Of a stretch of DNA of 64,000 bases, positions 17,911 through 27,175 are shown piece by piece. A program made the translations under genes and the position numbers. This DNA is from Martelella sp. HB161492 (GTDB lineage Bacteria > Pseudomonadota > Alphaproteobacteria > Rhizobiales > Rhizobiaceae): NCBI RefSeq assembly GCF_013184775.1, contig NZ_JAATVV010000003.1, positions 310,001 to 374,000 of the forward strand. The letters are read 5' to 3'. Position 1 is the stretch's first letter. Each line of letters begins with the position of its first letter. Under the pieces are notes generated by a model. The model worked only from the letters and a program-made list of their open reading frames with translations, made no database searches and had not been told where the DNA came from.

Positions 17911-20814
17911 ATGACCGAAAAAACTGACAAGATCGACTATTCCGCCACGCTCTATCTGCCGAAAACGGATTTTCCGATGCGCGCCGGCCTGCCCAAGAAG
18001 GAGCCGGAAATCGCGGCTCGCTGGCAGGACATGGGGCTTTACAAAAAACTGCGTGAGGATGCGAAGGGTCGCGAGAAATTCGTGCTCCATGACGGCCCTC
18101 CCTATGCCAATGGCAAGATCCATATCGGCCATGCGCTGAACAAGATCCTCAAGGACGTCATCACCCGCTCGTTCCAGATGCGTGGGTTTGATTCCAATTA
18201 TGTGCCCGGCTGGGATTGCCACGGCCTGCCGATCGAATGGAAGATCGAGGAAGAGAACTACCGCGCCAAGGGCAAGGCCAAGCCCGATCTTTCCGAACCG
18301 GCGGCCATGATCGAATTCCGCCAGGAATGCCGCGCCTATGCCGCGCACTGGATCAAGGTGCAGACGGAGGATTTCCTGCGTCTCGGTATCGAGGGTGACT
18401 TCGAAAATCCCTACACCACCATGGCCTTCCATTCAGAAGCGCGCATCGCCGGCGAATTGATGAAGATCGCCAGGACGGGGCAGCTCTATCGCGGTTCCAA
18501 GCCGGTGATGTGGTCGGTGGTCGAGCGCACGGCGCTGGCCGAGGCGGAAGTCGAATATCACGAGAAGCAGTCGGACACGATCTGGGTGAAGTTTCCGGTG
18601 ACCGAAGGGCCTTCCGAACTCCTTGGCGCCTTTGTCGTCATCTGGACGACGACGCCCTGGACCATCCCCGGCAATCGCGCGATCTCCTTCTCCAACCGCA
18701 TCGAATACGGGCTCTACGAGATCACCGAAGCGGTGAATGATTTCGGCCCGCAGCCGGGCGAGAAGCTGCTCTTTGCCAAGAACCTAGCGGATGACTGCGC
18801 CGAGAAGGCCAAGCTGGTGATGACGCTTCTCCGCGATGTGGACGCCTCTGAGCTTTCGGCGCTTGTCTGTGCCCACCCGCTCGTCGATCTCGGCTACATG
18901 TTCAAGGTGCCTGTGCTTGATGGCGACCATGTTACCGACGATGCCGGTACCGGCTTCGTCCACACCGCGCCCGGCCACGGCCGTGAGGACTTTGAAGCCT
19001 GGATGGATCAGGCACGCCATCTCGAAGCGCGCGGCATCTCCGCCAAAATCCCCTTCACCGTTGGTGATGACGGCTTTTACACCGAAGATGCGCCGGGCTT
19101 TGACGGCGCGCGCGTCATTGATGATAACGGCAAGTGGGGCGATGCCAATGAGCGGGTGATCAAGGCCCTGATCGCGGCAGACAAGCTGTTTGCCCGCGGT
19201 CGGATCAAGCATGACTATCCGCATTCCTGGCGCTCCAAGAAGCCGGTGATCTTCCGCAACACGCCGCAATGGTTTGTCTATATGGACAAGGATTTCGGCG
19301 ACGGCTCGACGCTGCGTTCGCGTGCCCTCACCGCGATCGACAATACTCGCTTCGTCCCGGCAGCCGGCAAGAATCGCCTGCATGGCATGATCGAATCGCG
19401 GCCTGACTGGGTGCTCTCGCGCCAGCGCGCCTGGGGTGTGCCGATCTGCATCTTCGCTGACAAGGCTGGCGAAGTGCTTGTCGATGATGCGGTCAATGCC
19501 CGTATTCTTCAGGCCTTCGAAGCAGAAGGCGCAGATGCCTGGTTCAAGGCCGGTGCGCGTGAGCGCTTCCTTGGCGACAAGGCGTCGGAAGACTGGGAGA
19601 TGGTCACCGATATTCTCGACGTCTGGTTCGATAGTGGTTCGACTCACTCCTTCGTGCTCGAAGACCGTCCGGATCTCAAATGGCCGGCCGATATCTATCT
19701 GGAAGGCTCTGACCAGCATCGCGGCTGGTTCCACTCGTCGCTGCTGGAAGGCTGTGCCACCCGTGGCCGTGCGCCTTACAATGCCGTCGTCACCCATGGG
19801 TTCACCATGGATGAGCAGGGTCGCAAGCAGTCGAAATCGCTTGGCAATCAGGTTTTCCCGCAGGATGTGATGGCCAAGTCCGGCGCCGATATCCTGCGTC
19901 TGTGGGTCATGACGACCGACTACTGGGAAGATCAGCGTCTCGGCGACACCATCATCCAGACCAATATCGATACCTATCGCAAGCTGCGCAACACGATCCG
20001 CTGGATGCTCGGGACGCTCGCCCATGATGAGGGCGAAGATATCGCCATTGCCGAAATGCCGGAGCTGGAACGGCTGATGCTGCATCGCCTGGCCGAGCTC
20101 GATCAGCTGGTGCGCAAGGGCTATGATGATTTCGACTTCAAGAAGATCGCTCGGGCGCTGGCCGATTTCGCCAATGTCGAACTGTCGGCCTTCTATTTCG
20201 ATGTGCGCAAGGATGCGCTCTATTGTGATGCACCGTCGAGCCTTCGTCGCCGGGCAGCGCTTTTTGTCATCCGCAAGCTGTTCGATTGCCTTGTCACCTG
20301 GTTCGCGCCGATGATGCCGTTCACCACGGAAGAAGCCTGGCTCGCCCGGGATCCGTCTGCCGTCTCGGTGCATCTCGCCCAGTTCCCGGATGTGCCTGCC
20401 GCGTGGCTCGATGGTGACCTTGCCGCCAAGTGGGACAAGATCCGCGATATCCGCAAGGTTGTCACCGGTGCGCTCGAGGTGGAGCGGCGTGAAAAGCGTA
20501 TCGGCTCGTCGCTGGAGGCGGCTCCGGTCGTCTATATCGCTGACAAGGCGCTGCTGTCCGTGCTGGATGGCCGTGATTTCGAAGATATCTGCATCACGTC
20601 GGCGATCGAGGTTGTCGCAGGCGAGGGGCCGGAAGATGCCTTCCGTCTGGGTGATGTTGCCGGCGTCGCGGTTGTGCCGGCGCTGGCCAGCGGCATGAAA
20701 TGCGCCCGGTCCTGGCGCATCACCAAGGATGTCGGATCGGATCCGGATTATCCTGAGGTCTCGGCGCGCGATGCGGTTGCGCTGCGCGAACTGGCAGCGC
20801 TCGGACGCCTCTGA
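17911..20814 (+). CDS. ileS: Isoleucyl-tRNA synthetase
   Basis: This 967-residue class I synthetase charges tRNA-Ile and edits mischarged valine. The HIGH signature is in [17 protein letters not shown] near residue 70. The editing domain contains [11 protein letters not shown] and [15 protein letters not shown]. The second signature reads [10 protein letters not shown] near residue 638, with Gln in place of the usual Met of KMSKS. A helical anticodon-binding domain follows. Length is normal for bacteria. The 280-nt gap upstream holds nothing I recognise, and no T-box was seen. Confidence 0.97.
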   Translation: MTEKTDKIDYSATLYLPKTDFPMRAGLPKKEPEIAARWQDMGLYKKLREDAKGREKFVLHDGPPYANGKIHIGHALNKILKDVITRSFQMRGFDSNYVPGWDCHGLPIEWKIEEENYRAKGKAKPDLSEPAAMIEFRQECRAYAAHWIKVQTEDFLRLGIEGDFENPYTTMAFHSEARIAGELMKIARTGQLYRGSKPVMWSVVERTALAEAEVEYHEKQSDTIWVKFPVTEGPSELLGAFVVIWTTTPWTIPGNRAISFSNRIEYGLYEITEAVNDFGPQPGEKLLFAKNLADDCAEKAKLVMTLLRDVDASELSALVCAHPLVDLGYMFKVPVLDGDHVTDDAGTGFVHTAPGHGREDFEAWMDQARHLEARGISAKIPFTVGDDGFYTEDAPGFDGARVIDDNGKWGDANERVIKALIAADKLFARGRIKHDYPHSWRSKKPVIFRNTPQWFVYMDKDFGDGSTLRSRALTAIDNTRFVPAAGKNRLHGMIESRPDWVLSRQRAWGVPICIFADKAGEVLVDDAVNARILQAFEAEGADAWFKAGARERFLGDKASEDWEMVTDILDVWFDSGSTHSFVLEDRPDLKWPADIYLEGSDQHRGWFHSSLLEGCATRGRAPYNAVVTHGFTMDEQGRKQSKSLGNQVFPQDVMAKSGADILRLWVMTTDYWEDQRLGDTIIQTNIDTYRKLRNTIRWMLGTLAHDEGEDIAIAEMPELERLMLHRLAELDQLVRKGYDDFDFKKIARALADFANVELSAFYFDVRKDALYCDAPSSLRRRAALFVIRKLFDCLVTWFAPMMPFTTEEAWLARDPSAVSVHLAQFPDVPAAWLDGDLAAKWDKIRDIRKVVTGALEVERREKRIGSSLEAAPVVYIADKALLSVLDGRDFEDICITSAIEVVAGEGPEDAFRLGDVAGVAVVPALASGMKCARSWRITKDVGSDPDYPEVSARDAVALRELAALGRL

Positions 20815-20832
20815 GATCCTGTCTTTGAATGG

Positions 20833-20860
20833 CCCGCGCCGTTTTCATCGGCGGCGCGGG
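20833..20860 (+). terminator. Possible terminator of ileS
   Basis: CCCGCGCCG and CGGCGCGGG form a 9-bp GC stem with a ten-base loop, 18 nt after the ileS stop. The downstream T-tract is poor, so efficiency is uncertain. Confidence 0.4.
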
Positions 20861-21000
20861 ATCGTAATATTTACTGTCGAATTGCGGTTCGGGCTTAGTT
20901 GCGCTAGAAATTGTCGCGAATTTGCCGGATTCATTCGGCAGTTCAGATCTGTAAGCAACTTGTCTAGTGGCGCCGCGGTGCAAGGTATGGTGAGAAAAAG

Positions 21001-21678
21001 ATGCAATTGTCTTCGAATCTCGTGAAGGTTTCCGTGGCGCTGGCTGCAACAATGATGCTGACTTCCTGCCTGAAGGCGCCAACCTATGGAACCGGGACGA
21101 CGGCAACAACGCAGCTGATGGAAGATCTGGGTGCTGCTGTCATGCTGGTGAAGCCGGATCAGCCGGATATCGATTATGACAGCCGGCCTAGCCTGGTCGA
21201 GCCTCCGAAGACTGCAGATACCAAGGATCTGGCAAAGCCGGTTCAGTCGGCCGCGACGACCGGCAACAGCCAGTGGCTTGAATCGCCTGAACAGCAGCGC
21301 CAGCGCCTCTATGCCGAGGCGGAGGCCCATAAGGACGATCCGAACTATCGTTCACCGCTGCTGACGGCCGATAATCCGCAGGCCATGAGCGAGAAGCAGC
21401 AGCTTCAGGCCTTCCGCAAGGCCCGCGCCGATGCCCAGACCATCGATATCACCCAGACCAAATATCTGATCGATCCGCCGTCGGCTTACCGGCAGCCATC
21501 TTCGGAAGCAGCGCTTAACGATCTTGGCGAACCCGAGCGCAAGAAGGAAGCCCGCCGCAAGAAGCTGGCTGAAGGCAAGGATCCTGACAAGTGCTTCCTG
21601 TTCATGAACTGCACCTATGGATCGCAGCAATCGAATAAGGAGTTCCTGGCTGGTGATGCGCCTGTCAGCGAAGAATAA
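21001..21678 (+). CDS. Predicted lipoprotein
   Basis: This 225-residue protein has a short basic start, a hydrophobic stretch and the lipobox LTSC ending at residue 23, so it should be lipidated and exported. The mature part is hydrophilic and rich in Lys, Glu, Gln and Pro, with a KKEARRKKLAEGKDPDKC segment and a second short Cys motif near the C-terminus. I do not recognise a named domain. It is probably an alphaproteobacterial lipoprotein of unknown function. It ends 19 nt before the acetyltransferase start, suggesting co-transcription. Confidence 0.75.
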   Translation: MQLSSNLVKVSVALAATMMLTSCLKAPTYGTGTTATTQLMEDLGAAVMLVKPDQPDIDYDSRPSLVEPPKTADTKDLAKPVQSAATTGNSQWLESPEQQRQRLYAEAEAHKDDPNYRSPLLTADNPQAMSEKQQLQAFRKARADAQTIDITQTKYLIDPPSAYRQPSSEAALNDLGEPERKKEARRKKLAEGKDPDKCFLFMNCTYGSQQSNKEFLAGDAPVSEE

Positions 21679-21697
21679 GCGATCTGGCGAGGCAGAA

Positions 21698-22183
21698 ATG
21701 GCGTTTTCAATCCGTCCGGCTATCCGGGACGATGCCGAGACCATTTTCGGCTTTGTCCGTGATCTCGCGATTTTCGAGGAAGCGCTGGATAAGGTTGAAA
21801 CGACCGCTGAAGGTCTTGCCGATGCAATTTTCGGCCCGTCATCCGTGACGGAAGCCCTGATTGGCGAAATTGACGGAAAACCCGCCGGTTTCGCCATCTA
21901 TTTCTTCAACTTCTCGACCTGGCAGGGCAAGAACGGGATCTATCTCGAAGATCTTTATGTCTCCCCCGAAAACCGTGGTTCCGGGCTCGGCCGGGCGCTG
22001 ATGCGCCGGGTCGCCGAGATTGGCGTCGAGCGTGGCTGCGGGCGGATGGAATGGAGCGTGCTCGACTGGAACGAGAAGGCGATCCGGGTCTATGACGGCA
22101 TTGGCGGTGCGCCGCAGACCGAGTGGATCCGCTATCGGCTGGAAGGCGAGACGCTGACGGCCATGGCGCGCGGCGACGTCTGA
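21698..22183 (+). CDS. GNAT N-acetyltransferase, SSAT-like
   Basis: This 161-residue acetyltransferase carries the GNAT acetyl-CoA signature ENRGSGLGRALMRRVAEIG and the preceding IYLEDLYVSPE strand. FSTWQGKNGIYLEDLYV and GRMEWSVLDWNEKAIRVYD closely follow the pattern of diamine/spermidine acetyltransferase-like bacterial proteins. It likely acetylates a small amine or amino acid; the substrate cannot be fixed. The ATG at 21698 is preferred because it follows GAGG and gives the usual FSIRPAIRDDA opening; an upstream extension overlaps the lipoprotein gene. Confidence 0.9.
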   Translation: MAFSIRPAIRDDAETIFGFVRDLAIFEEALDKVETTAEGLADAIFGPSSVTEALIGEIDGKPAGFAIYFFNFSTWQGKNGIYLEDLYVSPENRGSGLGRALMRRVAEIGVERGCGRMEWSVLDWNEKAIRVYDGIGGAPQTEWIRYRLEGETLTAMARGDV

Positions 22184-22186
22184 CCC

Positions 22187-22636
22187 TCAGCGCCGGCCGG
22201 AAAAGAATTGCTTCAGCAGTATGGCCGCCTCGCGCTCGCTGATGCCTGAATAGACATCCGGTGCATGATGGCAGGTCGGCTGGCTGTAAAGCCGGCCGCC
22301 ATGGTCGACACCGCCTCCTTTCGGATCTTCGGCGCCATAATAGAGGCGTTCTATCCGGGCGAAGGAAATGGCCGCTGCGCACATGGCACAGGGTTCCAGC
22401 GTGACATAGAGGTGCGCTCCTGGCAGTCTTTCACTGCCGGCGACGGCGCAGGCCTTGCGGATCGCCTCAATCTCAGCATGGGCCGTGGGGTCGCATTTCT
22501 CACGCGTGCGGTTCCCCGCAGCAGCGAGGACAGCGCCATCGCGGACGACGACCGCGCCGATCGGCACTTCGCCTCTTTCGCCTGCGGCTCTTGCTTCGTT
22601 GAGTGCAATGGCCATGAAATCGCGTCTGGCGACCAT
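22187..22636 (-). CDS. tadA: tRNA-specific adenosine deaminase TadA
   Basis: This 149-residue zinc deaminase converts adenosine 34 to inosine in tRNA-Arg(ACG). The catalytic PTAHAEIEAIR supplies the zinc His and catalytic Glu, and TLEPCAMCAAAI supplies the two zinc cysteines. The start at 22636 follows AGAGGA and is preferred over a long in-frame extension that overlaps the divergent rluB-like gene. An ATG at 22615 is also possible. It is convergent with the GNAT gene, their stops only 3 nt apart. Confidence 0.94.
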   Translation of the reverse strand: MVARRDFMAIALNEARAAGERGEVPIGAVVVRDGAVLAAAGNRTREKCDPTAHAEIEAIRKACAVAGSERLPGAHLYVTLEPCAMCAAAISFARIERLYYGAEDPKGGGVDHGGRLYSQPTCHHAPDVYSGISEREAAILLKQFFSGRR

Positions 22637-22706
22637 TTTAGACAAGATTCCTCTTAACCCGTGAACATCGAACTGATAGAGGATCGACATCAACAGGCAA
22701 GGCAAA

Positions 22707-24188
22707 ATGAGCGAAAAAGACAAGTTCAAGCGTTCCGGCGGCAAGCCGGCGCAGGGTAAAGGGCGTCCCGGACCGAAAAAGCCGGCTGACAAGGCAGCGA
22801 AGCCTGCCGCCGCGGCAGCGCAATCCGATGCCGCCGGTCAGCCCGAGCGCATCTCGAAGATCCTGGCCCGCGCCGGCGTTGCTTCGCGGCGTGATGCCGA
22901 GCGGATGATCCTTGAGGGCCGTGTCAGGGTGAACGGCACCCTGCTGGAAAGCCCGGCGCTCAACGCAACGCTTGCCGACAGGATTGAGGTCGATGGTGAG
23001 CAGATCCGCGGGATCGAGCGGACTCGGCTGTGGATCTACCACAAGTCAGCGGGGCTGGTGACCACCAACGCCGATCCGGAAGGCCGGCCGACGGTGTTTG
23101 ACAACCTGCCGAAGGATCTGCCGCGCGTTATCTCGATCGGCCGCCTGGATATCAATACCGAAGGTCTGCTTCTGCTCACCAATGATGGCGGACTGGCGCG
23201 GGTGCTCGAATTGCCGTCAACGGGCTGGCTGCGTCGCTATCGCGTGCGTGCGCATGGCAGCATCGATCAGGCGGGACTCGACAAGCTCAAGGACGGCATT
23301 GCCGTTGACGGTGTTCTGTATGGCGCCATCGATGCCACACTTGATCGCACCCAGGGCTCCAATGTCTGGATCACCATGGGGCTGCGCGAAGGCAAGAACC
23401 GCGAGATCAAGAATGTGCTCGGCGCACTCGGCCTGTCCGTCAACCGACTGATCCGGATTTCCTACGGTCCGTTCCAGCTTGGCGACCTTGCCGAGGGCAA
23501 TGTGCTTGAAGTGCGTGGCCGCACGCTGCGTGATCAGCTCGGACCACGGCTGATCGAAGATGCTGGCGCCAATTTTGATGCGCCGCTCTATAACGAGCGC
23601 CCGGAAAAGGCAGAGGAAGAGCCGGCGGCCCGGCCGGCACAAGCTGCATCACGCCCCGATCGGGCTGAACGGCCACGGCGTGAAAAACCTGCCGACAAGC
23701 GGGAGCGTGGTCGCGACCGGCTTGATACCAAGCCGGCAGAGCAGGCCGACATTCCGCGCGGACGCACTGCCAATGTCTGGATGGCGCCGGGCGCCCGCCC
23801 GCTTGGTCCGAAAGCCAAGAAGAAGGCGGAAGACAAGGCGCGTCAGGATGCCCGTCGTGATGAGCGCCGGTCAGCGGGACGGCGCGGCGATGGCCGGCGC
23901 AGTGCCGAAGGCGATGCTGGCGATAAGCCATCGAGGCCGCGTGGCGAGAAAAGGCCGTTTGACGGCGAGAAGCGTGGCGGCAAGTCTTTTGCTGCGCGTG
24001 GCGAAGGCCGGCCCGAGCGCAAGGGTGGAGACAAGCCCTTTGCCAGGGGCGAGCGCAAGGAGGGCGGCCGCCCGACCGGCAGTGGCAAACCCTTCGGCAA
24101 GGGGCCGCGCCCGCAGGGGGGACGTCCCGCTGGCGGCGGTAAGCCGCGTGGCGGCCCGAAAGGCACGCCAGGCAAGGGCCGGGGCTGA
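22707..24188 (+). CDS. rluB: Ribosomal large-subunit pseudouridine synthase, RluB family, with basic tail
   Basis: This 493-residue protein has an N-terminal S4 domain (RISKILARAGVASRRDAERMILEGRV, about 48-100) and an RsuA/RluB-type pseudouridine synthase domain. The catalytic Asp is in ISIGRLDINTEGLLLLTNDG near residue 149. The homologue modifies U2605 of 23S rRNA. The final 200 residues or so are low complexity and rich in Arg, Gly, Lys and Pro, as in many alphaproteobacterial members; this is probably an RNA-binding, disordered tail. An AAGG precedes the ATG. The stop overlaps rsmD by one base. Confidence 0.9.
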   Translation: MSEKDKFKRSGGKPAQGKGRPGPKKPADKAAKPAAAAAQSDAAGQPERISKILARAGVASRRDAERMILEGRVRVNGTLLESPALNATLADRIEVDGEQIRGIERTRLWIYHKSAGLVTTNADPEGRPTVFDNLPKDLPRVISIGRLDINTEGLLLLTNDGGLARVLELPSTGWLRRYRVRAHGSIDQAGLDKLKDGIAVDGVLYGAIDATLDRTQGSNVWITMGLREGKNREIKNVLGALGLSVNRLIRISYGPFQLGDLAEGNVLEVRGRTLRDQLGPRLIEDAGANFDAPLYNERPEKAEEEPAARPAQAASRPDRAERPRREKPADKRERGRDRLDTKPAEQADIPRGRTANVWMAPGARPLGPKAKKKAEDKARQDARRDERRSAGRRGDGRRSAEGDAGDKPSRPRGEKRPFDGEKRGGKSFAARGEGRPERKGGDKPFARGERKEGGRPTGSGKPFGKGPRPQGGRPAGGGKPRGGPKGTPGKGRG

Positions 24189-24757
24189 TGCGCATTGTCG
24201 GCGGTGAATTTCGCGGGCGTGCGCTCGCGACACCGAAAAGCCAGGCGATCCGTCCAACGACGGATCGCACCCGGGAATCGCTGTTCAACATCATCGCTCA
24301 CGCCTATCCGGAAGCGCTCGACGATACGAACATGCTGGATCTGTTTGCCGGAACCGGCGCGATCGGCCTTGAGGCGATCTCGCGCGGTGTCCGCATGGCG
24401 GTCTTCGTCGAGAACAGCGTCGAAGGGCGTGGCCTGTTGTGGAGTAATATCGATACGCTCGGTCTCCACGGCCGCACCCGCATCATGCGCCGCGATGCGA
24501 CGAAAATTGGCCAGCCGGTGCAGCTTCAGCCGTTCGATTTTCTGTTCGCAGATCCTCCCTATGGCAAGGGACTGGGCGATCAGGCGCTGGATGCCGTCGA
24601 CAGGGGGGGGTGGCTGAAGCCGGGTGCTCTCGTCATCGTCGAGGAAAGAGCGGGTGTCACGCTTCAGCTTTCAACGGTTTTTCAGCCGCTTGAAACCCGC
24701 GATTTCGGCGATACCGAGATGCATTTCTTCCGCTATCAGCAGCGTGCGGGCATCTAG
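24188..24757 (+). CDS. rsmD: 16S rRNA (guanine(966)-N(2))-methyltransferase RsmD
   Basis: This 189-residue SAM-dependent methyltransferase starts with MRIVGGEFRGRALATPK. It carries NMLDLFAGTGAIGLEAISRG for SAM binding and FLFADPPYGKG, the catalytic DPPY of N-methylating enzymes, near residue 121. It methylates G966 in helix 31 of 16S rRNA. It is translationally coupled to the rluB-like gene (TGATG overlap), an arrangement conserved in related genomes. The repeat element begins within its stop codon. Confidence 0.95.
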   Translation: MRIVGGEFRGRALATPKSQAIRPTTDRTRESLFNIIAHAYPEALDDTNMLDLFAGTGAIGLEAISRGVRMAVFVENSVEGRGLLWSNIDTLGLHGRTRIMRRDATKIGQPVQLQPFDFLFADPPYGKGLGDQALDAVDRGGWLKPGALVIVEERAGVTLQLSTVFQPLETRDFGDTEMHFFRYQQRAGI

Positions 24758-24836
24758 CGCATCGGCTCGAAAATCGGAATCGTTTTTCGAAAAGAACGTT
24801 GCTTAGATTCAATAAGATAGAGCGCCTGCATCGGCT
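24756..24836. repeat. Dispersed modular intergenic repeat, copy 2
   Basis: AGCGCATCGG (24756-24765) followed by CGAAAA...GTTTTTCG forms one palindromic module. GATTCAATAAGATAGAGCGC (24806-24825) is a second module. The first module matches the reverse complement of 33133-33180; the second matches 12071-12090. The element begins right at the rsmD stop. The remaining bases up to 24872 hold only a hairpin (24854-24880) that overlaps the 3' end of the cyclase gene. Confidence 0.6.
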
Positions 24837-24872
24837 GGCATTGTGCGCGGGTGCCGGCGGACATGAAACATG

Positions 24873-26207
24873 TCAGCCGGAGACACGCACCCCGCGCCGC
24901 AGGGACTGCTCCGCAAAACAATCCTTAAGGCTGTGAACGCGCTGTTGATCTGATGTTTCGAGTTTCCAGTTCGGGTTCACAGCGAAGTGATATCCGGCAT
25001 TTTTTGCCGCGGTGATGAAGTCGTTAAGTTCCTTCTTGTTTTCAATCGATCCCATGACGGGAAACTTGCCGAAGCCAACCGGACTTGCATAGGTCAAGGG
25101 GAAGTTATCCGTGTCATTGGCCGCAGGGCTGAATGAGTCGGCATTGTGATGGAACACCGGCTGCCCTTCCTGTCCTACAGCCTTGTTCAGCACCGGGATG
25201 ATCTCGCGGATTCTGGGCGAGGCGTTGCCGATTTCCGGGTCCTCATGGGCATAGAACTGGCTCGGGGTTTCGGTGTTGAGCCGTTTGTGTTCACCGCCAC
25301 GGCGATGCAGATAGGACTCGTAGGAAATGTCGCGGTTCGGGACATTGTCGGCTTCGCCGAAGTCTGCTTCATGCGGCGCGACTGCGAAAAGGTCGTAGTC
25401 GGCTGTCAGGCCCTTCGATTGCGGCGTTGGAGCCAAAACTTCCACGGGCTTGCCATCCAGCCGGATCTCAACCGACTGCCGCTGGTCACCCTCTTGCGGA
25501 TGGGCCGTGAAGTGAAGCACGTCACCGCCCGGCGCCCGGCTGCTGATTTCCAGCACTGCCGTATCGTCCCTGGAACCGTCGAACGTGATGAGGTTTGACT
25601 GGCTCAGGCTTTCCAGACGGTCACGCGAAATGACAAGAGGCACGGCGTAGGCCTCTTTCTTCTCCAGCGAATCGGCGACCTTCTTGCTAAACGCTGTCAC
25701 ACGACCGGGATCGCCATTCAGCTTGCTCAGTCGCTGATCGACCGGGATGAAAGCGCATTGCGGTCCCCAGTTCGCGCTCTTGCCCTTGACATGGAAGCCT
25801 TTCGTCGGGTGCCCTTCGGCGATGAGCTCCTGGGCCATTTTGTCGACGGGACGTATGGCAAGGATGGTATTGCGATCAACCGCGACCGCGTGAACCGCCA
25901 GAAGATGCTCAGCACTTATGCCTGACTGATCCGTGGCTCTCTGCGCCAGGTCCCGCCTCTCGGCTTCCTGAAGGTTTTGCGCCTTCATCATTGCGTCGCG
26001 GCTCGCAAGACTCTCGGCGCAAGGGAGGCAGGTGCTGGGTGAGCGGGTCCGGTCAAACGGGCCCAAAGGCGTCGGAGCCCAACTGCGGGCCTGCCTCGTT
26101 TTGGCCGATTTGGAAAGATCCGGCACAGTTGCAGAGCGGGCACTGCCGCCATCGGGCAACGCTTGACGTTGATGTGGTTCAGATGCGCATCTCGGTCGAA
26201 TTTGCAT
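24873..26207 (-). CDS. ExoY/edema-factor-like nucleotidyl cyclase, candidate type III effector
   Basis: This 444-residue protein is a clear relative of Pseudomonas ExoY, anthrax edema factor and CyaA. Family landmarks occur in order: IRPV near 118, PTKGFHVKGKSANWGP with catalytic lysines 136 and 143, DQRLSK, VISRDRLESL, LTADYDLFAVAP with metal-binding Asp270 and Asp272, FHHNADS with His354, DNFP, and NAGYHFAVNPNW near the end. Lysine replaces the edema-factor histidine in KGKS, as I recall for ExoY. Known members make cAMP or cGMP after activation by a host cofactor. The first 95 or so residues are Ser/Pro/Arg-rich and could hold a secretion signal. ATG 26207 follows AGGA; ATG 25991 is an alternative. 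No chaperone or secretion genes are adjacent. Confidence 0.88.
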   Translation of the reverse strand: MQIRPRCASEPHQRQALPDGGSARSATVPDLSKSAKTRQARSWAPTPLGPFDRTRSPSTCLPCAESLASRDAMMKAQNLQEAERRDLAQRATDQSGISAEHLLAVHAVAVDRNTILAIRPVDKMAQELIAEGHPTKGFHVKGKSANWGPQCAFIPVDQRLSKLNGDPGRVTAFSKKVADSLEKKEAYAVPLVISRDRLESLSQSNLITFDGSRDDTAVLEISSRAPGGDVLHFTAHPQEGDQRQSVEIRLDGKPVEVLAPTPQSKGLTADYDLFAVAPHEADFGEADNVPNRDISYESYLHRRGGEHKRLNTETPSQFYAHEDPEIGNASPRIREIIPVLNKAVGQEGQPVFHHNADSFSPAANDTDNFPLTYASPVGFGKFPVMGSIENKKELNDFITAAKNAGYHFAVNPNWKLETSDQQRVHSLKDCFAEQSLRRGVRVSG

Positions 26208-26254
26208 CGCTACGATTCCTGCTTGAATATAAAACAGGATATATCGCGGTCTTC

Positions 26255-26360
26255 TAGCTATCAATAATTAAAATATACGTTAATGTGATTTAATATATAC
26301 ATTGATCTAGAGTTATAATAAAATTATATAATGTATTATATACATATATTGATGACCTGA
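26255..26360. promoter_or_regulatory. AT-rich upstream tract of the cyclase gene
   Basis: About 100 bp is overwhelmingly A and T in an otherwise GC-rich window. It contains two 14-bp direct copies, AATTAAAATATACG (26266-26279) and ATTTAATATATACA (26288-26301). They match at 11 of 14 positions and are offset by 22 bp, about two helical turns. It is the likely promoter region of the cyclase gene, and AT-rich DNA of this kind often marks acquired sequence silenced by nucleoid proteins. No tts or hrp box is recognised. Confidence 0.55.
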
Positions 26361-26382
26361 CTTTGATGGTCTTTCATGTGTG

Positions 26383-27171
26383 TCAGGCGGCACTATGCGG
26401 CAGCACAAAGGGCGTCTGATCCGCAGGCACCCGGTTGACCGACAGTCTTGCGCCGAAGACGCTGAACAGGATGTCATCGGTCAGGACATCGGCCGGGCTA
26501 CCAGCGGCGATGATCCTGCCTTCGCGCATCAGGATGATGTGGTCGGCATAAAGGGCTGTCAGATTGAGATCATGCATCACGGCGATGACGCCGCCGCCGC
26601 CGGCACAGAAATCGCGGGCAAGCCGCATGATGGCGATCTGGTGGAGGATGTCGAGGCTTGCCACTGGTTCGTCGAGCATCAGCCATCGGGCCTTGCCGTG
26701 AGCGACCGGCATTTCGATCTGGCACAGGACACGCGCGAACTGAACGCGCTGCTGCTCGCCGCCGGACAGTTCCTGATAGAACCGCCCTTCGAAGCCGGTC
26801 AGATCGACGGCCTTGAGCGCACCCGCAATCACGCTCTCATCACGCTGTTCCTGGCGGCGTGTTCTGCCGGCAAGTCCCATGGCCAGAACCTCTGCCACGG
26901 TGAACGGAAAGGCGAGTGTGGAAGATTGGGGCAGCACGCCGCGCATCTTTGCCAGCCGCCAGGCGGGAAGTCCTGAGATCGGCATGTCGTTGATGGCGAT
27001 CTGACCGTCAAGCACGTCCAGTTCGCCGGAGAGGGCCCGCAGCGTCGTTGTCTTGCCGCAGCCATTCGGGCCGCAAATGGCGGTCAGGGCACCGGAACGA
27101 GCCGAGAGGCTGATCCTGTTCAGGATGGTTCGTCCGCCAAGGGCGAGCGTGAGGTTTTCGGCAGTAATCAT
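26383..27171 (-). CDS. hmuV: Haem ABC transporter ATP-binding protein HmuV
   Basis: This 262-residue ATPase powers haem import across the inner membrane. It has Walker A GPNGCGKTTTLR, a Q-loop region, the signature ELSGGEQQRVQFARVL, Walker B WLMLDEPVASLD and the H-loop VIAVMHDLNL. The start at 27171 gives the usual MITAENLTLALGGR opening, 4 nt after the hmuU stop. It is the last gene of the hmu cluster. Expression is expected to be iron-controlled from upstream of hmuP. Confidence 0.95.
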   Translation of the reverse strand: MITAENLTLALGGRTILNRISLSARSGALTAICGPNGCGKTTTLRALSGELDVLDGQIAINDMPISGLPAWRLAKMRGVLPQSSTLAFPFTVAEVLAMGLAGRTRRQEQRDESVIAGALKAVDLTGFEGRFYQELSGGEQQRVQFARVLCQIEMPVAHGKARWLMLDEPVASLDILHQIAIMRLARDFCAGGGGVIAVMHDLNLTALYADHIILMREGRIIAAGSPADVLTDDILFSVFGARLSVNRVPADQTPFVLPHSAA

Positions 27172-27175
27172 GGGC

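Noticed and set aside
24854-24880. Terminator for the cyclase gene
   Set aside because: A good hairpin exists, but it overlaps the stop codon and has no T-tract in the minus direction.
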